The notes below the pieces were generated by a model. That model was given only the letters and a program-made list of their open reading frames with translations. It did no database searches and was not told the origin of the DNA. Made by a program: the position numbers and the translations under genes. DNA of 48,500 nucleotides from Glandiceps talaboti (lineage: Eukaryota; Hemichordata; Enteropneusta; Spengelidae), in NCBI RefSeq assembly GCF_964340395.1, contig NC_135571.1:8897953-8946452 (forward strand). The letters run 5' to 3'. Numbering within the stretch: the first letter of the stretch is position 1; every line of letters starts with the position of its first letter. Positions 1 through 11,018 of this stretch are shown here, piece after piece.

Positions 1-152
1 AAATCGAGAGATCTGATTGGTCTAGACATCACAAGAACTGTGCTAAAATAGTGATATAGCACAGTTAGGCCTATCGCGTTGTTCCTGACCCACACAAAAC
101 AGACATAGGAGGCAATTTATGTTATTTAAATTTTCCACAAACCAAGTCTAGC

Positions 153-154
<2 letters not shown>

Positions 155-201
<47 letters not shown>

Positions 202-305
202 TGTATGTATGTATGTATGTATGTATGTATGTATGTATGTATGTATGTATGTATGTATGTATGTGTGTGTGTGTATGTATGTATGTATGTATGTATGTAT
301 GTATG

Positions 306-339
<34 letters not shown>

Positions 340-375
340 CGAACGTACGTACGTACGTATCTGTCTGTCTGTACA
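155..375. repeat. (GT)n / (GTAT)n / (GTAC)n compound microsatellite
   Basis: A GT run passes into GTAT units and then a short GTAC and CTGT stretch. The open frames across it are low-complexity artefacts. No gene is visible in 1-507. The first exon of the gene that starts here must lie upstream or was not recognised. Confidence 0.97.
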
Positions 376-507
376 TACGTATGTATATATATTCGTTGAA
401 AAATCAAAATCAATTTTTATATTTTTCCATTATAGAGCAAATTTAACACCCTCATTTTAATTATTCCATTGAGTGTTGTTTATTCTTTCATTGTTATTAC
501 TCATCAG

Positions 508-876
508 ATCCAAAGACTGGCATTCTCCCAGATAGGGACTCTACAAGTTTAGAAGGTACCGCGAAGGGGCTGCAAGAAATCCTTACCTCGGGTATGAAAG
601 TTTGTTATTTAGACACACAAATAAACATAATATACATACATACATACATACATACATACATACATACATACATACATACATACATACATACATACATACA
701 TACATACATACATGCATACATACACACACACATACATACACACACACATACATACATAGACATACGTACATGCATACGTACGTACATACATACATACATA
801 CATACATACATACATACATACATACATACATACATAAATACATACATACATACATACATAGACATACGTACATACA

Positions 877-907
<31 letters not shown>

Positions 908-1085
908 CATACATACATACATACATACATACATGCATACATACACACACACGTACATACACACACACATACATACATAGACATACGTACATGCATACGT
1001 ACGTACGTATGTAAGGGTACGTACGTACGTACGTACATACATACATACATACATACATACATACATACATACATACATACATACA

Positions 1086-1116
<31 letters not shown>

Positions 1117-2468
1117 CATACATACATACATACATACATACATACATACATACATACATAGACATACGTACATACAGACGTACATACGTACGTACGTACG
1201 TACGGGTACATACATACATACATACATACATACATACATACATACATACATACATACATACATACATACATACATACATACATACATACATACTTACATA
1301 CATACATACATACATGCCTGCCTACCTGCCTGCCTACCAATAGCTACCTCCCCCTCCCTCCCTCCCTCCCTACCCATATACCCACTTTAACAAACCCTCA
1401 TATTCGATTCTGTGTTGTAACTTTTAGATGATGAAAACTGTACAACCAGTGATGATAGCAGTACTTCATCAGACTCTTCCAGTTCTGATTCAATTGGAAA
1501 GGGAGTTGAAGAATCTGAAATTCCAAGTAAGTTAAGACTCACACCACTATTTTCTATAGTGGTCTGAAGTTAAGATAACAAATGAAAGTCTTCAACATCT
1601 AACATTTATAAATATCATTCCATGCATAAACCAAGTTGAACAAACAATGTGGAAAGTATGCCTTGGTCGTTCTACGTCACGACAACGCGTGTCTACGTCA
1701 TTGATTCTGCGGTGTTCGAAATATGATTCAAAACGTTGAAATTGCCAATACTTTCCCCGATTTTCCCTAGATATTGCTGCGCTGATATAATTATATGACT
1801 TCAAAAAGCTCGATCGGAAGGTAGTGACGGGTGACTTTGTTTTTTACCGCTACGATGAGTCGCTTGATACGGACGTGTTGTGCCATGCATATCAGCTGAC
1901 ACTCGCACTACACACGAAATGATTTCACCGATGCATGACGGCACATCGTACTTTACAGACTAATTATATTTTACATTTATTTTCTAGCGTCTAAAACAAC
2001 TTCTGCAACAGCAAAGGAACTACAACTTAAAGAATTAGTTCATCCACCTGAAAATCCCTGTAAGTACTTTTTAAATTTTTAATATTTTTAATGGACACCC
2101 AACTTTGTTATAGAGAAAGAGAATGACATACATGGGTGTGAGATGCAAAAAAAAATGGGTTGCTAACAAAGTACCGTCATATCTTTCTGAACTTATAACA
2201 ACCAATGATACCGTTCATCAATACAACACACGGACCAGAAAGCCCACTCCCGACCCTTCAGATGATGCATGGCATCCATCGTTGTAAATAATTCATCAAT
2301 CTAATGACTTCTGTATTCTCCTACTCCTCTCAGTGTTCAATATTGTTGCATAATTTTTGGTATCTCTCTGAGTATTTGTATTTCAAATCTGTATTTGTAT
2401 TTGTTATATTTTGCAATTGCATGAAAACCCATATAATGGATGCAATGCCGTTTATACATAAATAACTA

Positions 2469-2520
<52 letters not shown>

Positions 2521-5303
2521 ATACATCCATGCTATACGCTGGCCGCTAATTAGGTATTGAAAACACAATGCTCTTTTACAAGTCTTGATAGAGTTGTGAG
2601 GCATTATGGGAAGTAAACAATATTCCGGGAGTTTCATACTTTGAAGCAATGGCCACACAGAGTTGACAGTGTGACAAGAACAGAAGTCTCCTACTACAGT
2701 GTAGTTCATTTCCAGAAAGACTTGGTCGAGTGTACATATCACCTCTTGTAAGCTAGATTTCTTACTTGCTATAACTCTATTTTAGTGAAGTCTGAGCGGA
2801 GCTATTCGATTCCCTAAGCACATGCATAATTGCACTCATTAGTTAAAATCAGCCAATCATTTCCTCCCCTTTAAATTGATATTTCAAAAACAGTAATGTT
2901 CAACTTACTTATTTCAATTTAGGTAATATGTATGTGAAATTACATGTAGATCATTGTACTCCGTGTGCTGGGTATTCGGCAACACATGTTTCTGATCGCA
3001 TCTTGCCCGCAACACGTGATTCAAATGAAGGCGGGAAATTAAAAGAGAAACTACGTAGTCTTTGTAGTCATGTCGAAGTAAGTGGTCCAGAGGAGGGATG
3101 TATTCAATACATGATTAAATGCCATACAGAGAAGGCAGCGATGTTACTATGGCAACAATACCAATCTGGTCGTCTACGTAAACTCGTACAGAAGACACTT
3201 ATTACTAGAAACTTCCTACGCAGAGTAAATGCTATGTCACTGACATTACAAGTATCTATTGAGGAGACATCTTATCAGAAAGTATTGCAGTATTTTAAAA
3301 GTAAGTACTCATATCAACTCGTATGGATGCATGTATGGATGTATGTATGTATGTATGTATGTATGTATGTATGTATGTATGTATGTATATGAAATGTGAA
3401 TGTGAATGTGTGTGCGCCCGCGTATGCACACACGTATGTACGTACATACGCACGTATATTTGTTTGTTACTGGAATCCACAACCAATGATAAACAACCAC
3501 AACCAATGATAAACGAGTCTATAATTTCTTTCATATCACAAATAGAAAGGAGTCTTTACCCTTTATCGCTTTTTTTTTATCGTTTTTCCGCTTAGAGAAT
3601 TATCAAGGAAAGGGTTCGGTAGACGATCGACGTGAGAAACGCAAACATACAGTGTCAGCTTCTGAAGAGACACATCACAGCTGTCAAGGGCAGGTACGCA
3701 GTACTATCGACTATCTCGACTTGGCAGAACAACCACAGATGAAGCAAGCAGCAACAACGTCTTCTTCAGACAGAGCTGACATTGCGGCCAAATGGAATGA
3801 AATCCTCCACTATGAAAAAGAGAACAAAGATTTGAAAAAGAAAAATGCTTATCTTGCAGGGGTTAAGAAGGAAGCTGTTGACAACGCAGGTTTCTTGAAG
3901 AAAGCTCTGCAACAGTCACAGGAAAAGAATGATGAACAAAATCGAGCTTTATGTCACAAAATTAATACAATCCAAGAAAAACTCACTCAAGGTGAATGTT
4001 GTTCCTTTGTTATGACTTATTTCATCACACTAAATGATATTTTTGAATTTCTAAATCCAGGTGTAAAGGTTTTCTCACTGCGCATGAGTGAACTACAAGG
4101 TTACATTGATTGCTGTTACATATGTTGCTGCGAGAGACAGTTTTCTGCATTGGTAAAAAAAATTGGCCTAAGGTGTTTATCTGCAGGCCATTCTATCGAC
4201 TAGAATTCGAGACTGTTGGCAGGTGACACAGGAAATTAAAATTTCTCATCCAAATGTTCATCATTTCTTGTTAGAAATCATCGTGCATGCAGGTTGTATA
4301 TACCATAAGTGCAGTAACCTAGACGAGAGTAACGACGTTAGAGTGCAAGGAAAATTGTGTATGAGGCTATGTGTTTCGACTCATTTAGTCATTAACAGTT
4401 CTTAAATCAAGTCAAAATGTATTATCTTTTTAAATGGTCGAGAATTAATTGACGTTTATTCTCTGCCTTTCAGCCTACCCCGCGAAAGGTACCATAATGA
4501 TTTTCGGAAGTAAAGGATCTGAGCCCGGTCAGTACAATCATCCGAGTGGAATCGCTGCAAACGATCGAGGTGAGTTGACAGTCGCTGACAAATCAAATCG
4601 CAGAGTTCAAGTGCTGACATGGAATAATACATTCAAGCATGAATACAGGTATGATGACCTCGATGGACCATTCAGACCAAGGGATGTGGCTGTTTCCCGA
4701 GATGGCAGCTATTACTGTACTGACCATGGAAATATGGCAGTCCTGGCATGTGATGAGCACAACAAGGTTACTGCCAGCTTTGGTGGGGCAGAAGGGATTG
4801 ACCCCTATGGAATAACTTTGACCAAAGATAATGCTGTTTTGGCTAATGATCGCTACCATGATTGTATCCGAAAATACACAAAGGAAGGATCTCTAATCGA
4901 CACGTTTGGATCAAAGGGAAAGCTACCCGGACAGTTTGATTTCCCATGGTCAGTTGTCGTTAATAGCGAGAATAAGATAATAGTGTCGGATCAAAATAAC
5001 CACAGAGTTCAGGTACTTGACCCGAATGGAAAGTTTCTCTTCCTGTTCGGGTCAAAGGGTTCGGAGGATGGTCAACTGATTAATCCACATGGCATTGATG
5101 TCGATGACGACGATAATATATATGTCTGTGATTTTACCAATAATAGAGTTGTGAAGTTTTCAGCTGAGGGTAAATTCATTGCTAATATAGCTAAAGGTAG
5201 AGTAAGTCCCAGATATATCGCGGTCAGTAAGAGTAAAGACGGGCCACTTCGATTGGCCGTTACCGACTGGGAAGAACACTGCATCAAAGTAATCTTCATA
5301 TAG
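508..5303 (+). CDS. TRADD-N-like / coiled-coil / NHL-repeat protein, 5' partial
   Basis: Six exons join with matching phase: 508-591, 1428-1526, 1988-2059, 2923-3300, 3596-3991, 4474-5303, all with AG acceptors and GT donors (several GTAAGT). They give at least 618 residues, and no start codon was found. The first three exons encode an acidic, Ser-rich linker (DDSSTSSDSSSSDS). Exon 4 encodes about 125 residues that align with the N-terminal domain of TRADD: an IKCHTEK / QYQSGRLRKLVQKTL core, followed by a segment alternating in hydrophobicity (SLTLQVSIEE). Exon 5 is Lys/Glu-rich and predicted coiled coil (ENKDLKKKNAYL...). Exon 6 holds about six NHL repeats, recognisable by FGSKGSEPGQ, NRRVQVL, DQNNHRVQVLDPNG and GQFDFPWSVVV, which form a beta-propeller. 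In TRIM/NHL proteins such propellers bind protein or RNA. No RING or B-box is visible. A role as a signalling adaptor is inference. The exon chain is secure; the TRADD-N label is a recognition from memory. Confidence 0.85.
633..1336. repeat. (ACAT)n tetranucleotide array, intron 1
   Basis: About 680 bp of ACAT units, interrupted by short ACAC, GACATACGTACATGCATACGTACGT and similar variants that recur several times. It closes with CCTG/CCTC units. It lies in the first visible intron of the TRADD-N/NHL gene. The long open frames on both strands arise only from the 4-bp period. Confidence 0.97.
1668..1840 (+). repeat. Dispersed repeat R1, copy 1 (intronic)
   Basis: This segment carries GTTCTACGTCACGACAAC, then GTGTTCGAAATATGA and ACTTTCCCCGAT. 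The same blocks occur in the same order, reverse-complemented, at 7935-8186. The related 3' part (TAGTGAC...) recurs at 32662-32750. It lies in intron 2 of the TRADD-N/NHL gene. I cannot assign the family; a MITE or SINE is possible. Confidence 0.6.
2468..2523. repeat. (AAAT)n microsatellite
   Basis: About 13 perfect AAAT units in intron 3 of the TRADD-N/NHL gene. The rest of 2060-2922 shows no other recognisable feature. Confidence 0.95.
3325..3391. repeat. (ATGT)n microsatellite
   Basis: GTAT/ATGT units directly downstream of the donor of exon 4, in the intron between the TRADD-N exon and the coiled-coil exon. Confidence 0.95.
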
Positions 5304-5629
5304 ATACTAATGTATTATGCCAGATGTCGGTTGGCCAAAGAATCTCATGCCAGGTGCACTGTACAATGTTTTACCCACAACTCTCGCTACTCGGACATTA
5401 TTTCTTTAAAGTCAGGCAAATCACACCAGTGTACAGCGATTTGTAAAGAGTCTGACGTTTTTGAAACTTTGACAACATAGAATTCATTGATGAGTTTCTG
5501 AATGCCCATTTTCATTGGTTCAGTTGCCAATTTTATGTAGGAGATATTTTTATAAATTAGTCAAACAGACTTTCTAGAAAGACATGCACACTTTTGGCAA
5601 GGAAACTAAAAAAATATAATAGCACGTGT

Positions 5630-6123
5630 TATATCTGCACCAACGATATTGAATAAGTATAACAACAGAAATTTACATACAGACGGACTACCAAAGTTAG
5701 TGATAACTGAATATTCATGAGTACAAAATGCTATACACTTCAGTGTGAAACAGCTTCATGAATATTCAGTGTTCCACCGTTGAATAATGTATATCATGGG
5801 AAAATGGACCCATTGAAAAACATCCATTTGGTCTGGACAATCTAATGATGACGTCAGACATGATTTGAGATACTGGAGTCCCTGCCATAACCTTGATATT
5901 TTACAATTCACAAAGCTCCTATACTTTCTGGTAATTTACTTCCTGATTAAGAGCTGACATAATAGTAGAACAAACAGGACAGAAACCCTCTCTGAAAGAC
6001 GTTCCCAAACTCACAGACATCACACAGTTTAACGAGCTTACAATGCGATATTATACTCACGAGTTGAGCCGAGTAATCCCGTTTCGCTGGATGGTGACGA
6101 GTGACGCTAATCGATGGATATGA
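5630..6123 (+). pseudogene. Decayed C-terminal fragment of a MYND-DUF4470 gene
   Basis: Conceptual translation with frame changes follows the C-terminal third of the four downstream paralogues. In order, it reads APTILNKYNN (for IPVILNYFKP), PKLVITE (for PKSVIITE), HPFGLDNL (for DPFRLQNP), DTGVPAITL (for DTGISFEDL), RADIIVEQTG, KDVPKLTDITQFN, and YYTHELSRVIPFRW. Stops and at least one frameshift (near 5950) interrupt it, and the remaining gene is absent. It lies just after the NHL gene and upstream of the first intact paralogue, on the same strand, so it is probably a dead member of the same tandem array. Its boundaries are approximate. An AATAAA occurs at about 6136. Confidence 0.75.
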
Positions 6124-6465
6124 AAGAAATTCAGAATAAACCCTGGATAGGGATAGTAGCAGTGACTACTTATTAAGGATATATTAGCTGAAACGGGGAC
6201 TATTTTTTGAATATTTTTGTTCTTATTTTCAATATAAATTTACTTTTACACATGCTAAAGCATTGTAACCACCCAACTGATATTAACGAACACAAATCAA
6301 ACGAGTCTTATCTCATCAATGCATCATTTTAGGGTACGAACAGAATTTAGGGGGGGGGGGCTGAAGAAAACATTGTGGTCAAACATTTTAGTTGTCCCCT
6401 CCCCTCCCAGTGCACTCAAAATTACAAGGGCCTCCATGAACTCCAGAACTTCTGTAAACCCCCAG

Positions 6466-6550
6466 TGTGTTGAAAGCGGCTAGATGTCTTTATTTACCCA
6501 TATTTTCATCGTGTGGTGACGTTTGTTTTGTTCTAGCCGCTTTCAACACA
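6466..6550. mobile_element. 85-bp foldback with perfect 19-nt inverted ends
   Basis: TGTGTTGAAAGCGGCTAGA at 6466-6484 is exactly reverse-complemented at 6532-6550, with a 47-bp spacer. The decamer GTAAACCCCC occurs a few bases outside both ends, which could be a remnant of a target duplication but is offset. It is probably a tiny MITE or an internal hairpin of a larger decayed element that begins near 6333. Confidence 0.5.
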
Positions 6551-6989
6551 TCAGATTGGTAAACCCCCTATATATGTAAACACGCAATGTATAATCACAA
6601 TATACATGGTACAAAAATGTTTTGTTTAAGAATAACTTGCTTTACATGTATATTATATCATTTCATTTCAATGATTTTCACTATTTTGACCAAGTCTTCA
6701 AATTTAAACTTTGTGCATGTAATTATTGTACTCATAATAAAATTCGGACAGTGCATTGTATATTTGTCATAATAACTACGTTAACTTTCACTTTTTCATC
6801 CGCGCGCATGCGCACTGAATCCACCTTCATTCGTGAAATGAAAAATATTCCTAGTATTCATGGTTCGATGACCTATGAAGTAAAACCACTGTAACGCAAT
6901 TGACGGCGAGACCAATAGCTGGCAAGCCGTTTATATGAAACAATATCCATAGTAATATATTGTATGTACTCATATATATTACAAACACG

Positions 6990-7066
6990 TAAATCCAACA
7001 TTCGGCGACGACACTGTGTCCACAGATAGCTCGACCTCGAACTGGGTGAAGATTTTCAAACAGTAG
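6990..7066 (+). other. Candidate non-coding first exon of the first MYND-DUF4470 gene
   Basis: A GCGCGCATGCGCA block (NRF1-like) lies at about 6801-6814. A segment without ATG start potential ends at the donor-like AG|GTATGC (7066/7067). The coding exon has an acceptor (TTTCAG at 7715-7720) upstream of its ATG, so an upstream non-coding exon is expected. Its exact limits are a guess. Confidence 0.3.
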
Positions 7067-7747
7067 GTATGCATTGATTTTTTTTATGAACGTGTGACAT
7101 TGCGTGTAAGTGCTAAAGGACTTCTGACAAAAGCATTCACGATCTAAAAAAAAATAAAAAAAATAACGTATATTTGTGTGGGGTTTAGGGGGTTGTCTGT
7201 GGAGGTTTGTCTGTATTTGTGTTATAATGTGACAGTCTGTCTATGTGTAAGTGTCTGTATGTGTCTGTGTAACCATGGCTGCGCCTATGTTTATACATTG
7301 AATGTCGTGTAAGCCCCGGAAATAACAGTATTAAAAGTTGCTGTTAATGCTTTATTTGTACTGACAATTAGAGATTTTTGAACAACGTTGATCAGAATGT
7401 GTTGGAGTTTCTAGGTAAACAGTCAGCAGAAACGAAAAAAAAAGGATTCAGCATGCATTTAAATAGAGTTCAAAACGGTATCAAGTATTAATCAATAAGA
7501 ATTTTCAACAACCAAGATGGCGGTAAAATGTATTGGTAAACAAAAGTGTCAACTATCTCGAAAACAAGATGGCGAACATAGACATTTCTTTTTTTTTTAT
7601 CTTAAAGGACCATTTACAATCTTTTCCATTGCAAAGTTTTGAGAAGTTTGAATAATTTTGATTTTCAGTGATATTACATACATTCCAATCAATACTATAT
7701 TCTCATTCTCAATGTTTCAGGCATCTTTTTCTAAAGGACACCATACC

Positions 7748-10358
7748 ATGGATTCTAAGATTGGAGAATGCTGGCGTTGTAAAGCCCCTGGACACATAAA
7801 GTGCCAAGTGTGTGACTTTGCTCTGTACTGTACAAAGTCATGTTTACGGAAGGATCAATTTAGACATAAGGTATGAAACGTAAACGCCTATCATACATTA
7901 TTTATATATTATTCACCAATATTGTTTTTCGTTCAGTCAAGGAAATACGAGTGACCTAAGGACCCTTTGTCACTACGGGTCGCTAGATAAGTAGTGACAA
8001 CCCTTAAGTCTCGAGTATTTTCCGGTTGAATGAAGAACGACATTGGAGAATAACATTTATACCAGCAACTGTAATATAAAAGAAAGATCGGGGAAAGTAA
8101 TTGCAATTTTGAATGCTTTGTGTCATATTTCGAACACAGAAAAACCAGTGACGTAAACACGTGTTGTCGTGACGTAGAACGTCAGATTATATATTCCATA
8201 TTTTTTGTTTAACTTGGCTCGTGCATGGTATATTGTTAGAAATCTGCTCATAAATCTGACTGACCATTCGAATTTCCCAATCATCTGTTGTTCACGTGAT
8301 TTTTTCTTATGTTCTAACACACACACAACCTTCCTTGCTAACTTCGGGTTAAAACCACACCACGTGAATTTGACCGAGATGAAAAGGTGACCTGTTTGGT
8401 CCATACAAGCAGATTACTCAAGAATTAAAAAAATGGATGACATAATTCACGAAAGCATAGTTTTTCTACCCACATGTAATTATCAGATACAATGCTGTTT
8501 TGTCTTATCAAAACAAGATATGAAATGATATAATGATATGATTTATCCAGTCCTTTGATCCCAACCTATAGTACAAAACAAAGAATGAAAAATATAGAGA
8601 CACCAGAGGGCTAATTGTAAATTCAATTCGTCATAATTATACATAATGCATCATCATAACAAATCATAGTTTCTGTTTCAGGTGGAATGTAGCACTTCAA
8701 AGAGATTTCATCCCTGCACTTATTGCAAGAAGGTAGTAGCTGGTGCCAAACGATGTTCAGCCTGTCGAATAGTATGGTACTGTGGTAGTGAATGTCAAAA
8801 GAGAAACTGGAAGTCTCACAAACCGAGTTGTGATAGTATAACCAACAACATTGTGGAGATGTCTAAGTTAATCCCAACTCTCCCAGGGAGGGTAAAGAAA
8901 GGTACAATCCCATGTTACATAAACACTTATTACTGGGGAAATACACCAGCTGTTGATCTTCTAAAACTGCCACAAAATGAAGGACAAGATGGTGTTCACC
9001 CTGAGAAGATATCTCTTCTTCTTGCTGGTGTGGGTGACCTTAGAAACATCATCAAGACCGGGGCGTCTTTGCCTGATGAGTTCGAAGGTCAAGTGGAGTT
9101 TTATCTCAATGACATCAACTACCACATCTTAGCACGTAATGTATTATTCCTGTATTTGATGTTCACGGCCGATGACATCACTGACATTGCTAGCACTATA
9201 GTCCAACTGTGGTACTCTATATGCATTAATCAGCATCACCTCCAAACTTTGCACACGTCACTCAAGGAACTATTGGACATTGACGGTGACATCATATCCA
9301 AACGGACAAATGGAATGATGACAATTTCAGAAGAACACTATGATCAATTAAAGATACCATGGAAGCGTTGGTTGACTTCATCGAGAATCGGAGGCCCAGA
9401 CAACCACATATTTAAACAACGCTATCAGGAAATTTGCAGTGATCCAGAATCTGGGGTAGGTTGGACAAACTACGTAAATAGCATTCCTAAGATCCATCAA
9501 CAATCCATGCAAGATTGGTGGCAATCTGGAATACTGCTATCCTCAGCCACTGCTGATAAACACGAGGCAGTTTTCCAAAATGTGACGTTACTCTGCAGCA
9601 ACCCAGTATATAAGCAACCATTGGCGATAGTCAAAGCTTACTTCTCCGCACGTGGAAATTTAATTACTGATGACGTCGCGAAATGGTTTCTGAAAGAACC
9701 TCTGATATATACAGTGCCAGCCGACATCTTTCCTTTCATCGGCTGGGATTATCTTGACGTGTGGGCTCACTGCCCTACTCCTGATATATCTGACATGTAC
9801 AACACGTACATCTCGAATCTCATTCACACGTTTCTTCTCAACCTAAGGAAGGGTCAGATCTCCTTTCGTGTTCTGCTGTGTGACTGTTTTCAGTTGACAA
9901 ATGAAATCAAGCCGGATGAGACCAACTTTGATCGTATTTCGACATCTAACATAAGTGACTACTTCGGATTGGCTGTCGTCCTGGATTACTTCAAACCGTA
10001 CCTCAACACTGTCAACCCTTATTCTGTCATCATAACAGAATTCATGAACTGGCGGTATGCTGTAAAAGCTACATTCCCATTTGAGTGTAACTTGAGCCAT
10101 GAACTCTTTTATACGGCAGATATATTCACAGAGTTTCTGCGTGCTGATTTACTGCTGTACAAAGTGGAGCGATCAGGACATCCACCAACGAAGAAGGATG
10201 TGCCTAGATTCTCAGAAATTACACAGTACAATGGACTAATACTGCGAGATTTCTACCATGAGTTAAATCGCGTGATGCCCTTTCAGTGGCAGGTAAACAA
10301 CCGCCCAGTTACACAGCGGAATGGGCATACAAGAAGCCTGGAGTGGACCTTGGTTTAA
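7748..10358 (+). CDS. Tandem-MYND zinc finger / DUF4470 protein, copy 1
   Basis: Two coding exons, 7748-7870 and 8682-10358, are joined by a phase-0 intron to give 599 residues. The ATG lies in an ACCATGG context shared with the paralogues. MYND 1 uses C8, C11, C19, C22, C28, C32, H40 and C44; the last Cys is encoded after the intron. MYND 2 uses C53, C56, C66, C69, C75, C79, H87 and C91. DUF4470 starts at about residue 124 with YYWGNTPAVDLL and contains LLLAGVGDLRNIIKTGASLP. The C-terminal part has FDRISTSNISDYFG (from residue 457) and ends near SLEWTLV. DUF4470 also occurs in DNAAF3 and in fungal MYND proteins, where it is not catalytically defined. This copy lacks about 31 residues that copies 2-4 have after the MNW motif (near 10065). 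Function is unknown; protein binding through the MYND fingers is the family expectation. Confidence 0.93.
7935..8186 (-). repeat. Dispersed repeat R1, copy 2 (intronic, reversed)
   Basis: On the minus strand this reads GTTCTACGTCACGACAAC, TTTACGTCA, GTGTTCGAAATATGA, then ACTTTCCCCGAT, matching copy 1. Its far end (GTAGTGACAAAGGGTCCTTAGG...) matches copy 3 at 32662-32750. It sits in the only coding intron of MYND-DUF4470 copy 1. The rest of that intron (7871-8681) shows nothing else. Confidence 0.65.
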
Positions 10359-10405
10359 ACATATACCCTCCTCCTTGGTTGAGGGTGTATGGTTTAAAGA
10401 TAATA

Positions 10406-10600
10406 ATGCGGCAAACCAAGCAACTGCCGAAAAAAGTAACTGTGTCGTAAAACAATGTTGTAAAGTGATGACAAATGAACACACATGTCTCACATCAATG
10501 CGGCAAACCAAGCAACTGCCGGAAAGTGACTGTGTCGTAAAACAGTGTCGTAAAACTGTTGTAAAGTGATGACAAATGAACACACGTGTCTCACATCATG
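10406..10600 (+). repeat. Two-unit tandem duplication, ~95 bp
   Basis: AATGCGGCAAACCAAGCAAC through GTCTCACATCA occurs twice in direct order, starting near 10406 and 10497, with small indels. It lies just downstream of the MYND-DUF4470 copy 1 stop codon, probably in the 3' UTR. The short open frames here are incidental. Confidence 0.85.
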
Positions 10601-11018
10601 CACCCCTCTCCCCAAACCACGAATCTGGATAACGAGATCACTTTACAACAACGGGTATATCTCAAACTACACAAAATTATGGTTGGCAAACCCTCAATAA
10701 TTGATATCCACCGCGATTTATAATAATGATCTTTTTGAATACATAACTTCTTCAAAGTCTGTTTACATCACAGCTTTGTAAGGAAAGTCAGTTTTTGTTG
10801 TGTGGATAATGACTCATCTGTTCTTCAAATTTAATGAAGTAAAAATAGTATTTCCGAAATGATTGGTTCAAAGTTGACAGAGGAGGTCCTCGTTTGTTGA
10901 ACAGTATCGGCAACTTTCTATTTATAAGCCTTTATATTCGATTTGAATATCAAGGGAGACTTGTAATATCTGCAGGATCTTGTATACTTACCAAATCACA
11001 ATTGACACCAAATGTGGC

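Noticed and set aside
122-1390. Long Tyr/His/Cys/Val-rich open frames on both strands
   Set aside because: They come purely from 4-bp and 2-bp repeat periods, with no start context or conserved content.
10321-10583. Open frames on both strands after copy 1
   Set aside because: They overlap the stop region and a two-unit tandem duplication, and have no homology to the paralogue C-termini.
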